The translations under genes were made by a program, and so were the position numbers. Shown one piece after another: positions 27,188 to 36,486 of a DNA stretch of 64,000 nt. This stretch comes from Deltaproteobacteria bacterium (GTDB lineage: Bacteria; Desulfobacterota; Desulfobulbia; Desulfobulbales; SURF-16): assembly GCA_016219175.1 (NCBI GenBank), contig JACRCD010000039.1, forward strand, positions 1-64,000, read 5' to 3'. A model generated the notes under the pieces. The model was not told the origin of the DNA. It ran no database searches and was given only the letters and a program-made list of their open reading frames with translations. Position 1 is the first letter of the stretch; the number at the start of each line of letters is the position of its first letter.

Positions 27188-28270
27188 ATGGCAGGTAATA
27201 CTTTTGGCCAGGTTTTCCGGGTTACCACCTGGGGGGAATCCCACGGGACGGCTATTGGTGCGACGATTGACGGCTGTCCCCCTGGCATTCCTCTGGCTCC
27301 GGAACATATCCAGGCGGATCTGGATAGAAGAAGGCCGGGAAAAGGTGGGAGCACCAGTCCGCGCCAGGAAGCGGATAAAGTGCAGATCCTGTCAGGAATT
27401 TTTGAAGGGTGTACAACTGGCACCCCGGTTACTTTAATAATTTACAACACCGATGCCCACAGTAAATCCTACGATCATTTGAAAGATATTTTCCGCCCCG
27501 GGCACGGTGATTATGCCTACCTGATGAAATATGGCATCCGCGACCACCGGGGAGGCGGCCGGGCTTCGGCCAGGGAAACAGCGGCCAGGGTGGCTGCCGG
27601 GGCCGTGGCCAGGAGATTGCTGGCCTATCATGACATAGAGGTTCTGGCCTATACCCTCTCGCTCGGGGGCATCGATGCGGTCAATCTTGATTTTGATGAC
27701 ATGTGGAAAAACAGACTTTTCTGCCCTGATAAAGAGGCTGCAGCCCTCATGGAGCAAAGAATTGAGGAAGTGAAAAAAGAAGGGGATTCCCTTGGCGGTA
27801 TTGTCGGCATCATTGCCACGGGCTGCCCGGCCGGTCTGGGCGAACCGGTGTTTAACAAACTTGACGCTGATCTTGCCGGCGCGCTCATGTCCATAGGCGC
27901 GGTAAAAGGGGTGGAGATCGGCGCCGGCTTCATGGCCGCCAGCCTAAAGGGATCGGAAAATAACGACGAATTGACCCCTGACGGGTTCAGCTCCAATAAT
28001 TCCGGCGGCATTCTCGCCGGTATCTCCAACGGTGAACCAATTGTGGCCCGTGTTGCGGTTAAGCCGATTCCGTCTATTGCCAAGCCGCAGAATACGGTCA
28101 ATCTGGACAACGAACCGGTGGAAATCAAAATCGGCGGCCGGCACGATATTTCCGCTATTCCGCGGATTATCCCTGTTTGTGAGGCCATGGTCTGTCTGAC
28201 CCTGGCTGACCATCTGTTACGAATGCAGACCCTTGAGTGGACCCCTGAAATTGAGATGGATGAAGAATGA
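27188..28270 (+). CDS. aroC: Chorismate synthase
   Basis: The FMN-dependent lyase makes chorismate from EPSP. Signature stretches GESHGTAIGATIDGCPPGI (residues 16-34), DRRRPGKGGSTSPRQE (near 46), RPGHGDYAYLMKYGIRDHRGGGRASAR (in part, near 105) and a C-terminal GRHDISAIPR are all present. It is 360 aa, and AAGGAG lies just before the ATG. The last two bases of its stop codon are the first bases of repeat copy B. Confidence 0.95.
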   Translation: MAGNTFGQVFRVTTWGESHGTAIGATIDGCPPGIPLAPEHIQADLDRRRPGKGGSTSPRQEADKVQILSGIFEGCTTGTPVTLIIYNTDAHSKSYDHLKDIFRPGHGDYAYLMKYGIRDHRGGGRASARETAARVAAGAVARRLLAYHDIEVLAYTLSLGGIDAVNLDFDDMWKNRLFCPDKEAAALMEQRIEEVKKEGDSLGGIVGIIATGCPAGLGEPVFNKLDADLAGALMSIGAVKGVEIGAGFMAASLKGSENNDELTPDGFSSNNSGGILAGISNGEPIVARVAVKPIPSIAKPQNTVNLDNEPVEIKIGGRHDISAIPRIIPVCEAMVCLTLADHLLRMQTLEWTPEIEMDEE

Positions 28271-28420
28271 TGGCGTCGCAAAAAGCCCGATCTCCTGCGT
28301 TGCGGCGGGATCGCGAAATGCTCGGCGTACCTTATGTACGCCTCCGCTTTCGCGACACCACCGCGCCTTGTATATCGAACTTTTGTGCTTAGCCATCCAA
28401 ATTTTTTTACGAGTTTATCA
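28269..28420. repeat. Palindromic repeat, copy B, between aroC and glycogen synthase
   Basis: This is a more diverged member of the family at 26266 and 60864. It starts GATGGCGTCG inside the aroC stop codon, has its centre at GGCGTAC-CTTAT-GTACGCC (28324-28342), an inner end GCCATC at 28392-28397 and a tail ending 3 bases before the next start codon. It fills the whole intergenic space. The strong symmetry predicts an RNA hairpin in any read-through transcript. Confidence 0.75.
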
Positions 28421-28423
28421 AGA

Positions 28424-30031
28424 ATGAATAATCAGGATAATAAAAAGAAAATTAACGATATCTGGATTGTTACCCGCGAATATGACGGTCTGGCCGGGGC
28501 CGGCGGGGTCAAGGATGTTTGCCGGCAGCTCGCTGAAGCCCTTGCCGGCAAAGCCGATGTCTCGGTGGTGCTGCCCATGTATGGTTTCATCACTCCTGAG
28601 TCCCTGGGCTTTAAACCGGCCCAGACCTTTCAGGTTGATATGCACTATGTCGGCGTGGAGAGGCGGGAGGATGTGCAGGTTTGGGAGCTGAAGAGCAAGG
28701 AGGCCAAAAAAAGTCTGACTGTTTATCTGCTGGATGCCCAGCGATTCAAGGAAAAGCGAGGGGTTTATACCTATACGGCAAAGGACGAAGCGGACGATCC
28801 GACCCGGGTCAGCGGCAGCGGACATTATGATTACTTTGCCATGAATGTTCTTTTGCAGAAAGCAACTCTGAACCTCATCCTGGATAAGGGAAAACGGCCG
28901 GATATCATTCACTGCCACGACGGTCATGCCGCGCTGCTGCCTGCCATGGCCAGGGAGATTGACGGGCTTCGTCAGTTTTTCAGAAAAACAGGAATGATTG
29001 TTACCATTCATAATGCCGGACTCGGCTACCATCAGGAGGTGGATGATCTTCCCTTTGCCAAGGCAATTACCCGGTTGCCCTCGCGCATCATCGGCAAAAA
29101 TCTGCTGAACGGCAGGTTTGACCCGTTTCTGGCAGCGGCTCCTTATGCCGTCATGAATACCGTGAGTGAAAATTATGCCCGGGAGCTGCGGGAAAGTCCT
29201 GATGACGAGATGACCGGCTGGCTGGGGCATCTGTTAACAAAAAGGGGGGTGTTGCTCCAGGGTGTGACAAATGGCATTAATCCGGATGATTTTAATCCGC
29301 AATTTGCCGATAAACAGGGGATTGCCGCGCCGTTTTCGCCTGAAAAAGGGGATTTGGCCGGCAAACGGGAATGCAGGCGTGATGTTGTCAGGATGATCAG
29401 CAGCCACCACGGCCTGGAAAAGGTCACGGTCCACGGTTTTCTCAGCGAGCACTATGACCAGCCTCTTTTTACCCTCATCGGTCGTTTGTCGGAGCAGAAA
29501 GGGGTGGATATGCTGGTGGGGGCGCTGGAAAAGCTCCTGCCCGTGGATGAGAAATTTCAGGTGCTGATTCTGGGTTCGGGAGCGAAAGAGATTGAAAATG
29601 GTCTGATCGATCTGACCACGATAAATCAATATAAGGGCAGGATCTGCATATTGAGCGGTTACGATCAGCAGCTGGCCAACAAAATTTATGCCGCCGGGGA
29701 TTTTTTTCTGATCCCCTCCCGCTATGAGCCCTGCGGTCTGACCGATTATATTGCCCAGCTTTTCGGCAATCTGCCCATTGTTCACCATGTGGGGGGCTTG
29801 GTCAAGGTGGAGGATGGCAGGACAGGTTTTGCTTACCATGAGCCCAGCGACTCCGCCCTGCTTGAGGCTATGCGGACGGCGGTAAAAGTATTTCGTCTCC
29901 ACCCTGAGAAAATTAGCGGAATGCAGAAGGAAAGTGTGAAAGTTATCCACAATTCGTACACTTGGGATAAAATTGTGCTACGATATATTCAGCTTTATCA
30001 GGAGGCTCTCTCACTTTGCCACAAGGAATGA
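28424..30031 (+). CDS. glgA: Glycogen/starch synthase (GT5)
   Basis: This ADP- or UDP-glucose-dependent GT-B glycosyltransferase of family 5 extends alpha-1,4-glucan. The N-terminal half carries the GT5 starch synthase catalytic domain (DIIHCHDGHAALLPA near 158, IHNAGLGYHQEVDDL near 193). The C-terminal half has the nucleotide-sugar site (IGRLSEQKGVDML near 350, PSRYEPCGL near 433). The usual N-terminal KxGGLGDV loop reads GAGGVKDV, so the conserved lysine is shifted or absent. The ATG at 28424 directly follows repeat B; the open frame before it is the repeat itself. Confidence 0.83.
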   Translation: MNNQDNKKKINDIWIVTREYDGLAGAGGVKDVCRQLAEALAGKADVSVVLPMYGFITPESLGFKPAQTFQVDMHYVGVERREDVQVWELKSKEAKKSLTVYLLDAQRFKEKRGVYTYTAKDEADDPTRVSGSGHYDYFAMNVLLQKATLNLILDKGKRPDIIHCHDGHAALLPAMAREIDGLRQFFRKTGMIVTIHNAGLGYHQEVDDLPFAKAITRLPSRIIGKNLLNGRFDPFLAAAPYAVMNTVSENYARELRESPDDEMTGWLGHLLTKRGVLLQGVTNGINPDDFNPQFADKQGIAAPFSPEKGDLAGKRECRRDVVRMISSHHGLEKVTVHGFLSEHYDQPLFTLIGRLSEQKGVDMLVGALEKLLPVDEKFQVLILGSGAKEIENGLIDLTTINQYKGRICILSGYDQQLANKIYAAGDFFLIPSRYEPCGLTDYIAQLFGNLPIVHHVGGLVKVEDGRTGFAYHEPSDSALLEAMRTAVKVFRLHPEKISGMQKESVKVIHNSYTWDKIVLRYIQLYQEALSLCHKE

Positions 30032-30822
30032 TTGCCGCCGGCCGGGAAAAAAACGAGGTGAACAAATGGTTTGCCCAGCGGCGAGATTTTTTTGTCACCA
30101 GCATGCTGAAAGGGTTCCATCGCAATGCGGACGGCTTTTTGAAGATTTATCAGATTTATCTCAAAACAGGGGGCGTTCCTTATAATGAGATTGACAGGCT
30201 GGTGGGGTCGGAAAACAAAAAAGGGTGTCTCTGGCGTTTGAAAGATGAATGCCACCAGCTCTGGCGAAATGCCGACTCTGACTTCGAGTTGAATGGTTCA
30301 CTCCTTGACTGGATAATCGGCTCAATTTTCCATGAAGCAATGAAGCTGAAAGAAAATATCTACCTCTTTGAGCATTATGTGCCCCAGGCCTCTGGCAAAA
30401 AAGAGGAATGGCGCGGAGAAACTCAGCTGTTCTGCGGTCTGGAGTGTCAGCGTTTCATGGAAAGAATTTCCCATGAAGTGGATAGGCAGATGGAAAACCT
30501 GGGATTTATGTTCGGCAGGGCGATTTATCTGCTGCGCACCATGCTGCCCTCGCAGTCTCATAATGTGCTGCTGCTCAGGTATTTAGTGGAGCATGGCGAT
30601 GTTGTTGACGAGCTTTGGGCGGAATCCCTGGAGGAAGTTTTTTCCGACATGTTTCCGGGTTGCCCGGAAAGTGGTTATTGTTACGCGGCGAAAAGTTATT
30701 TTGACGGCAACTGGTATGAAAAAGCGCTCGATGCTTATAATGCAGCCTTGCGCCTTAACAAGCACTGCGGGGAGGCAATTCGCCGAACGTTTCAGCTGAA
30801 GGCGATACTGAAAGCGAAGTAG
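30028..30822 (+). CDS. Uncharacterised protein with C-terminal TPR-like pair
   Basis: I do not recognise a named family. The 264-aa product is mainly helical and charged. A C-terminal stretch (about 215-262, YCYAAKSYFDGNWYEKALDA) has the small-Ala-Tyr pattern of a tetratricopeptide repeat. The ATG at 30028 overlaps the glycogen synthase stop in ATGA; a TTG at 30016 is an alternative. Tight coupling to glycogen synthase suggests a role in glycogen handling, but nothing in the sequence proves it. Confidence 0.6.
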   Translation: MIAAGREKNEVNKWFAQRRDFFVTSMLKGFHRNADGFLKIYQIYLKTGGVPYNEIDRLVGSENKKGCLWRLKDECHQLWRNADSDFELNGSLLDWIIGSIFHEAMKLKENIYLFEHYVPQASGKKEEWRGETQLFCGLECQRFMERISHEVDRQMENLGFMFGRAIYLLRTMLPSQSHNVLLLRYLVEHGDVVDELWAESLEEVFSDMFPGCPESGYCYAAKSYFDGNWYEKALDAYNAALRLNKHCGEAIRRTFQLKAILKAK

Positions 30823-30878
30823 AATCAAACGGGTTATTCTCTTAAGACACTGTGACTTCAATATCCAAGGAGATCGGT

Positions 30879-31883
30879 ATGACGGTAAGAATCGGTATTA
30901 ATGGCTTTGGCAGGATCGGCAGAAATATTTTCAGGGCTCTGGGCAAGGATGAGGCGTTTAAAGATATCGAAGTTGTGGCGATTAATGATCTCACGAACCA
31001 CGAGACGCTTGCCCATCTCCTGAAGTATGATTCCGTGATGGGCGTTTATGAAAAAGATGTGCGCGTATCCGCTAAGGGGCTTACCGTGGCCGGCAAAGAG
31101 GTGACAATTTTTAACCACAGGAATCCCGCGGATATCCCGTGGGGTGATCTGGGCGTCGATTATGTCGTCGAGTCAACCGGTCTCTTCACCGACAGCGAGA
31201 AGGCCAGCGCCCATATCGATGGCGGGGCAAAGAAGGTTGTCATTTCCGCCCCGGCCAAGGGCAATGTGAAAACCATAGTCATGGGGGTCAATGAGCACGA
31301 ATATGACCCCAGCCTGCACCACATTGTTTCCAATGCCTCGTGTACTACCAATTGTCTGGCCCCCGTTGCCAAGGTTATTCTGGATCGTTTCGGCATCAAG
31401 AAAGGGTTGATGACAACGGTTCATTCCTATACAAACGACCAGCGCATCCTCGATTTTCCCCATAGCGATCTGCGCCGCGCCCGGGCGGCCGCGGTATCGA
31501 TGATCCCAACCAAAACCGGGGCCGCCGCCGCGGTTTCCCTGGTTATTCCGGAATTGAAAGGAAAATTTGACGGACTGGCTGTCCGCGTTCCCACTCCCAA
31601 TGTTTCGCTGGTGGATGCCGTTATGGAGGTGGAAAGGGAAACCTCGGTTCCGGAGGTCAATCAGGCCCTGCGGGAGGCAAGCAACCGTTTCCTCGGTTAT
31701 ACGGAGGAACCGCTGGTTTCCATTGATTTTCAGGGGAATCCCCACTCCTCGGTGGTTGACGCCATGTCAACAAAGGTGATCGGCAATATGGTCAAGGTGC
31801 TGAGCTGGTATGATAATGAGTGGGGATATTCCAATCGGGTCCTTGATCTTATTCTGCTCATGGAAAACCAGAAAGCCTTGTAA
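30879..31883 (+). CDS. gap: Glyceraldehyde-3-phosphate dehydrogenase, type I
   Basis: This NAD-dependent glycolytic enzyme oxidises glyceraldehyde 3-phosphate. INGFGRIGRNIFRAL at the N-terminus is the dinucleotide fold, SNASCTTNCLAPVAK (near 150) holds the catalytic cysteine, and WYDNEWGYSNRVLDL ends the protein. It is 334 aa. The ATG at 30879 has AAGGAG upstream; the longer frame from 30852 adds unrelated residues. It may share a transcript with glycogen synthase. Confidence 0.95.
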   Translation: MTVRIGINGFGRIGRNIFRALGKDEAFKDIEVVAINDLTNHETLAHLLKYDSVMGVYEKDVRVSAKGLTVAGKEVTIFNHRNPADIPWGDLGVDYVVESTGLFTDSEKASAHIDGGAKKVVISAPAKGNVKTIVMGVNEHEYDPSLHHIVSNASCTTNCLAPVAKVILDRFGIKKGLMTTVHSYTNDQRILDFPHSDLRRARAAAVSMIPTKTGAAAAVSLVIPELKGKFDGLAVRVPTPNVSLVDAVMEVERETSVPEVNQALREASNRFLGYTEEPLVSIDFQGNPHSSVVDAMSTKVIGNMVKVLSWYDNEWGYSNRVLDLILLMENQKAL

Positions 31884-31909
31884 CCGAGCAGCGTTTTCAG
31901 GACGAGCAT

Positions 31910-32072
31910 CTTTAATTCCAAGTTGCAGTCGGGCCAAGACCGCGAAGGCAAGCGAGCAGCGACGAGCCAGCACATGGAGTACGGCGAGGAGCCGCACAGC
32001 GCAGCCGATTCAGTTCAATCCCCCCTTGAGGGGGACAAAGGTATTGGGTTGAGGGCGACTTGGAATCGAAAG
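31910..32072. repeat. Second intergenic inverted-repeat element
   Basis: The ends CTTTAATTCCAAGTTGC (31910) and GCGACTTGGAATCGAAAG (to 32072) are imperfect inverted copies. Between them lie GC-rich stretches rich in GAGC and GCAG and a small hairpin CCCCCTTGAGGGGG near 32017-32034. It fills over half of the 303-base gap between gap and the next gene. No reading frame is supported. It is a different family from the GATGGC repeats; only one copy is in the window. Confidence 0.6.
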
Positions 32073-32186
32073 GGGCCGATGCCTTGTGGCTGAAGCCCCA
32101 TATTTTTCACAGCCAACAAACCCTGCAGCCTATTATAGCCTTCAACCTAAATAGCTGTGTAATCCTTTTCCCCCCAATTTCCTTGT

Positions 32187-33653
32187 ATGAGTCAATCAGA
32201 AAAGAGCCTTTATGAAACCTCCAGCGCCTTAAAGGCCAATCTCCTTGAAACAGCGGTTACCGATGTGACCATTGATCCGTCCAGGGCTGATTTGCTTGAT
32301 ATCATTAAAGATTTCAAAGGAATTCATAATAATCTTTATGATCTGCTCTACGAGATTCATCATCCGTACCGCAACTGGAATATCATCATTCCCAAGCTCC
32401 GTACATTTGTCCTGAAAAATGTCGCCCTTTTTTGTCGCAGCAGCAAGGGACCCGAGGCTTTTGCTCTTTTTTGCGGGATTTTTCTGCAGGCCGTGGATGA
32501 AACGCGGAAAAATAAGACCCTGCTTAACTTATGCATGGAATCGATGCTGGCCTATGTGGAACGCCTCATCAGCAGCGCAAAAGCGGATCTGCAACAGTAC
32601 GAAGCGGCACTGACCACACTGTTTGATCAGCTTTACGACCTGGATGATCACGTTATCATGTTCATGGTGCAGGGACAGCATCCCATGAAGAAGATTGTCG
32701 TGACCCTGGTGGATTTCCGGGAACATCAGGGGCTTTCCTTTAATCTGCAGCCGGCTGCGCGGCTGATGAAAAAGGTGCTCCGGCTCAATTACAACTATTG
32801 GCTTGGCGTCGATGATCCTTTGGTGTGGTTTCTGGCCCAGTGCAGCGACATGTGCAATAACTGGGATGCGGGCAAACTCTTTAATGCCATCTCCCATGAT
32901 CAGATCAGAAAATACCTGCAACGGCTGGACGAGATCGAGTCCAGCAATGAGCTGCATGATCTGCGGGCCTTGCTGGAGCTGCCTGCGCACATGGATCAGG
33001 TGCGGCTCTATCGGGAGATACCTGAAAAGCTGGCGGTTCAGTATGAAAGCGGCGCCAAGGCGGAAGATGACCGGTTTGCGGAAAATCGAAAACTCATCTT
33101 TCTGTTCAGGATCATGCGCACCTCCGGACTCTACCTCATCCACGAGGAGAGCCTGAGGGAAATCAACCGCAGCCTGATTGTCCTGATCCGCAAACAGACC
33201 TTTGAGGAGATCGAGTCATTCCTGCTCACCACCCTGCAGCTGTTAAAGGAAAATGTCCGCCGCTATCCCCATACCGCTCTCCAGTGTATTCAGGTTTTGG
33301 GCACCGAGGTCTTTAACCGGGAAAACAGCCGTCTGGTTGAGACCTTTTTGTGGGAAACGGTGCGGTTCGGCTTCCAGTACGCCAATGTCACCGGCGTTGA
33401 TCAGGATTGGCAGCCGATCACCAACCCGGCCCATCTGGCCAATATCAGGGTCTGGCTGAACCTGATCATGCAGGAACCAAAGTGGTGTTCCACTCTTTTT
33501 TCAGCCCTGATCATCAACCTTAAGCTGTCCGGCACCTGCGTCAAGGATACCGATCTTTTTCAACGGGACATAACCCGGCTGCTCAATCATCCGGTGGCGC
33601 CCGTATACAACCTGGTAAAACAGTTTACCAAGCTCATGCCTGTTTTTTTTTAA
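32187..33653 (+). CDS. N-terminal part of split PEP-synthase-like protein
   Basis: The 488-aa frame is helical and has no recognised domain. It ends FTKLMPVFF in a run of nine T (33643-33651). Removing one T gives MPVFFNEIGAEG and continues without a stop through the downstream frame, which is open from 33652. So this and 33757-36456 are most likely one gene of about 1422 residues. The split could be real decay, a sequencing or assembly error, or slippage at the T run. It is a soluble protein with no signal peptide. Confidence 0.65.
   Translation: MSQSEKSLYETSSALKANLLETAVTDVTIDPSRADLLDIIKDFKGIHNNLYDLLYEIHHPYRNWNIIIPKLRTFVLKNVALFCRSSKGPEAFALFCGIFLQAVDETRKNKTLLNLCMESMLAYVERLISSAKADLQQYEAALTTLFDQLYDLDDHVIMFMVQGQHPMKKIVVTLVDFREHQGLSFNLQPAARLMKKVLRLNYNYWLGVDDPLVWFLAQCSDMCNNWDAGKLFNAISHDQIRKYLQRLDEIESSNELHDLRALLELPAHMDQVRLYREIPEKLAVQYESGAKAEDDRFAENRKLIFLFRIMRTSGLYLIHEESLREINRSLIVLIRKQTFEEIESFLLTTLQLLKENVRRYPHTALQCIQVLGTEVFNRENSRLVETFLWETVRFGFQYANVTGVDQDWQPITNPAHLANIRVWLNLIMQEPKWCSTLFSALIINLKLSGTCVKDTDLFQRDITRLLNHPVAPVYNLVKQFTKLMPVFF
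33643..33651 (+). other. T9 run at the frame break of the split gene
   Basis: Nine consecutive T follow CATGCCTG. With eight T the upstream frame would read on as V-F-F-N-E-I-G into the downstream frame; with nine it meets TAA at once. Homopolymers of this length are known slippage sites for RNA polymerase and also common places of read error. Confidence 0.85.
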
Positions 33654-33756
33654 TGAGATCGGCGCCGAGGGGCACCTGCGCGATGTTTCCACCGAGCTTG
33701 ATGAAATCCATAAGCGCAAGGATGTTCTCATCCATTTTCTCCGCAAGCAGAGCCAT

Positions 33757-36456
33757 GTGGAAAGCTCCAACCTCATTGTCGACTTTATCAGGGCCATTAT
33801 CCGTTTCTGGCTGACTTTGGACAAGGAGGTGCTGAAGGATTTCCTGCCTGCCGAAGTGCTCAGCCAGGTGCAGGTCAGCGGCCCCTTTGTGGACGACCAG
33901 CATAAAATAACCAGACGGCTCCTGGCCCAGGATCAGTTCAACAAGGAAAGTGACCTGCTTAAATGGGATGAGAGCCAGATCGCCAGTTTTCTGGCCGGCC
34001 AGCAGGACATCAATGTCCATGAGGTGCGGCGCTTCGAATTGCTGGTGAAGATGTACAGGCTGCTTGATCTCAAGTACAACCTTGGCTTTCAGGAGCTGCG
34101 GCGCCAGTTGGAACAGGCGACCGGCAGCGGTTTTCCGGAAATGGAGCAGCTGCTGGCCGATCTGGAGATCTGTGACACGGTCCAGTGTCTGACGGCTCTG
34201 CTTGATCACCTCGAACAGCTGAAGGCGGTTATCCTCAGCAAAAAAACCTTTGAGGCCAGGGAGGACATCTATCATAAGCGTCATATTGCCGTTGATATCC
34301 CTTCCGTTTATGGACGTTACAGCGAAAGGAAATTCGATGCCCTCGGGCTCACCTTCAGGCTGGAAAATCTGGCCAATATTTATCTGGAACGGTTGCCTGC
34401 CTCTCTTAATCTGTCATTTATTACCAGGGCCACCTTTATCCGTATCGTCAAGTATTTAAGGCTGTACCTCCGCGCCCTGAAAATAGACGGCATTATCAGC
34501 CGCCGCCTGGAAAGCTATGTTGCCCTTCTTTCCAATTCACTGGGTATTAAACGGTTTTCCTTCACCCAGTATCTTGATATCTTCCGGGGATTATCGGAGG
34601 GGGTAAAGGATGTCATTTACGCCTATTACACCAATATTCATCAGAATAATCTCTCCATCATCATTCCGCAGATAGGATCGGTGCATCTGCTGGCTAAATA
34701 CCGCAATCTGTGGGAGGAGGATGATAAAGACAGCGACGGCAGGTGCTTCAACGAATCGATCCACCGCCTGTCCGAAGCCTTTATGCGTGATCTTATTTCC
34801 GGCACCTTCGGGCTGCAGCATCTCGATAATTTCATTACCAGGATCTATCAGCTCCTGGAGCGGCAGCGGGAGTTGCTGGACGAAAAGCAGCTCGATCTGC
34901 TGATGACTTACAACCCGGAGAAGGCGATCCATGAATTCAACCGCAAAAGCGCCCATGCCAAAAATCTTATTCTGCTTGGCAACAAGGGATTCAATCTCAG
35001 TCTGCTGTCCAGCGACAACAAGCCGGTTCCTCCCGGTTTCATCATAACCACGGAGATTTTCCGCTGTTGGCCGGTGGTCAGCAGCTTCTACATGGCCCGT
35101 AATGAGTTCATGAAACAGATCCGCCAGGCGCTGAACCAGGTTGAGGAAAAGACCGGCACCCGCTATGGCGATCCGGATAATCCCCTGCTGGTTTCCGTCC
35201 GAAGCGGCGCCTCCATTTCCATGCCCGGCATGATGGCCACCATTCATAATGTCGGGTTAAATGCTGAAATCGTCGAGGCCGTGGCCGCAACACCGGGCAA
35301 GAAATATCTGGCCTGGGACAACTTCCGCCGTTTCCTGCAGTCCTGGGGAATGACCATGGGGGTGGGCAGGGAAACATTTCAGGCCTTGATGAACGACGCC
35401 AAGGCAAAACACCGGGTCAAGGTGAAAAGCCAGTTCAGTCCGGAGCAGATGAAAGAACTCGCCTTGAGCTATCAAAAGAAAATCAGAAATCTGGGCATAG
35501 GTATTCCTGATGATCCCTGGCTGCAGCTGACCGGGGCAATCGAGATGGTGCTCGCCTCCTGGGACGCGCCGAAAACAAAAGGCTACCGGCATCTCATGGG
35601 CATCTCCGATGCGTGGGGCACCGCTGCCATTGTCCAGGCCATGGTTTTTGGCAACCTTGGCCCGGAAAGCGGCAGCGGGGTGGTTTTCACCGCCCATCCC
35701 TACCGTAAGGTGCGGCGTGTCGCTCTCTGGGGCGATTATGCCCCCGGGGATCAGGGTGAGGATATTGTCAGCGGGCTGGTCACGACATTTCCGATTTCCG
35801 TGGAGCAGGCTGAAATTGATGGCAGGCCGGTGGATTTTTCCCTGGAAAGGCGGTCGCCGGAGGTGTATCAGGCGCTTCTTTCAATTGCCAGGAATTTGGT
35901 TTATGAAAAAGAGTGGAACCCCCAGGAAATGGAGTTCACCTTCCAGGGCCCGCAGGCGTCTGATCTGTACATTCTGCAGACCCGGGACATGATAACCATC
36001 AAGAAGAAAGAGCGGTTCTATGTCTTTGCCGACGAGGACCAGCTGGCGGGACAGATTCTGGGCAAGGGCATCGGCGTGAGCGGCAGCGCCCTTGCCGGTC
36101 TTGCTGTTTTTAACGAGAAAAACATTCGGGAACTGCGCCAGAAGAATCCCGACATCCCTCTTATTCTTATCCGCCAGGATACGGTTCCCGAGGATATCAA
36201 GGAAATTTCCATGGCTGATGGGTTGCTTACCGCCCGGGGCGGGCAGACGTCCCATGCCTCGGTGGTTACCCTGCGGCTGGAAAAAACCTGCGTTGTCGGC
36301 TGTAATGCCCTGCAGGTCTATGAGACAGAGGAGCGCTGTGTTATCGGCGGGAAAGTTATTCAGCTGGGTGATCCGGTGGGTATTGACGGCAGGAAGGGAC
36401 TTTTCGTGGCGGGCCGGCATGAGGTGAAGGTGGAGATGCATATTTTGCCTATATGA
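33757..36456 (+). CDS. PEP/pyruvate-binding domain protein (C-terminal part)
   Basis: Residues 1-400 continue the helical region of the upstream frame. From about 405 (GNKGFNLSLLSS) to about 730 lies a PPDK N-terminal, ATP-grasp-like domain with SVRSGASISMPGMM near 475. A phosphohistidine swivelling domain follows, with the histidine in GGQTSHASVV near 830. The protein ends there; the PEP-binding TIM barrel of PEP synthase and pyruvate phosphate dikinase is absent. The start at 33757 is a GTG with no ribosome site and is probably not a true start. It is followed by the GspE-type gene after 30 bases. The phosphoryl acceptor is unknown. Confidence 0.75.
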   Translation: MESSNLIVDFIRAIIRFWLTLDKEVLKDFLPAEVLSQVQVSGPFVDDQHKITRRLLAQDQFNKESDLLKWDESQIASFLAGQQDINVHEVRRFELLVKMYRLLDLKYNLGFQELRRQLEQATGSGFPEMEQLLADLEICDTVQCLTALLDHLEQLKAVILSKKTFEAREDIYHKRHIAVDIPSVYGRYSERKFDALGLTFRLENLANIYLERLPASLNLSFITRATFIRIVKYLRLYLRALKIDGIISRRLESYVALLSNSLGIKRFSFTQYLDIFRGLSEGVKDVIYAYYTNIHQNNLSIIIPQIGSVHLLAKYRNLWEEDDKDSDGRCFNESIHRLSEAFMRDLISGTFGLQHLDNFITRIYQLLERQRELLDEKQLDLLMTYNPEKAIHEFNRKSAHAKNLILLGNKGFNLSLLSSDNKPVPPGFIITTEIFRCWPVVSSFYMARNEFMKQIRQALNQVEEKTGTRYGDPDNPLLVSVRSGASISMPGMMATIHNVGLNAEIVEAVAATPGKKYLAWDNFRRFLQSWGMTMGVGRETFQALMNDAKAKHRVKVKSQFSPEQMKELALSYQKKIRNLGIGIPDDPWLQLTGAIEMVLASWDAPKTKGYRHLMGISDAWGTAAIVQAMVFGNLGPESGSGVVFTAHPYRKVRRVALWGDYAPGDQGEDIVSGLVTTFPISVEQAEIDGRPVDFSLERRSPEVYQALLSIARNLVYEKEWNPQEMEFTFQGPQASDLYILQTRDMITIKKKERFYVFADEDQLAGQILGKGIGVSGSALAGLAVFNEKNIRELRQKNPDIPLILIRQDTVPEDIKEISMADGLLTARGGQTSHASVVTLRLEKTCVVGCNALQVYETEERCVIGGKVIQLGDPVGIDGRKGLFVAGRHEVKVEMHILPI

Positions 36457-36486
36457 TGGGGGTTATGCGGGGCATGGGAGCTAGCG

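Noticed and set aside
28418-29230. 270-aa minus-strand open frame
   Set aside because: Antisense to glycogen synthase; composition is that of a shadow frame.
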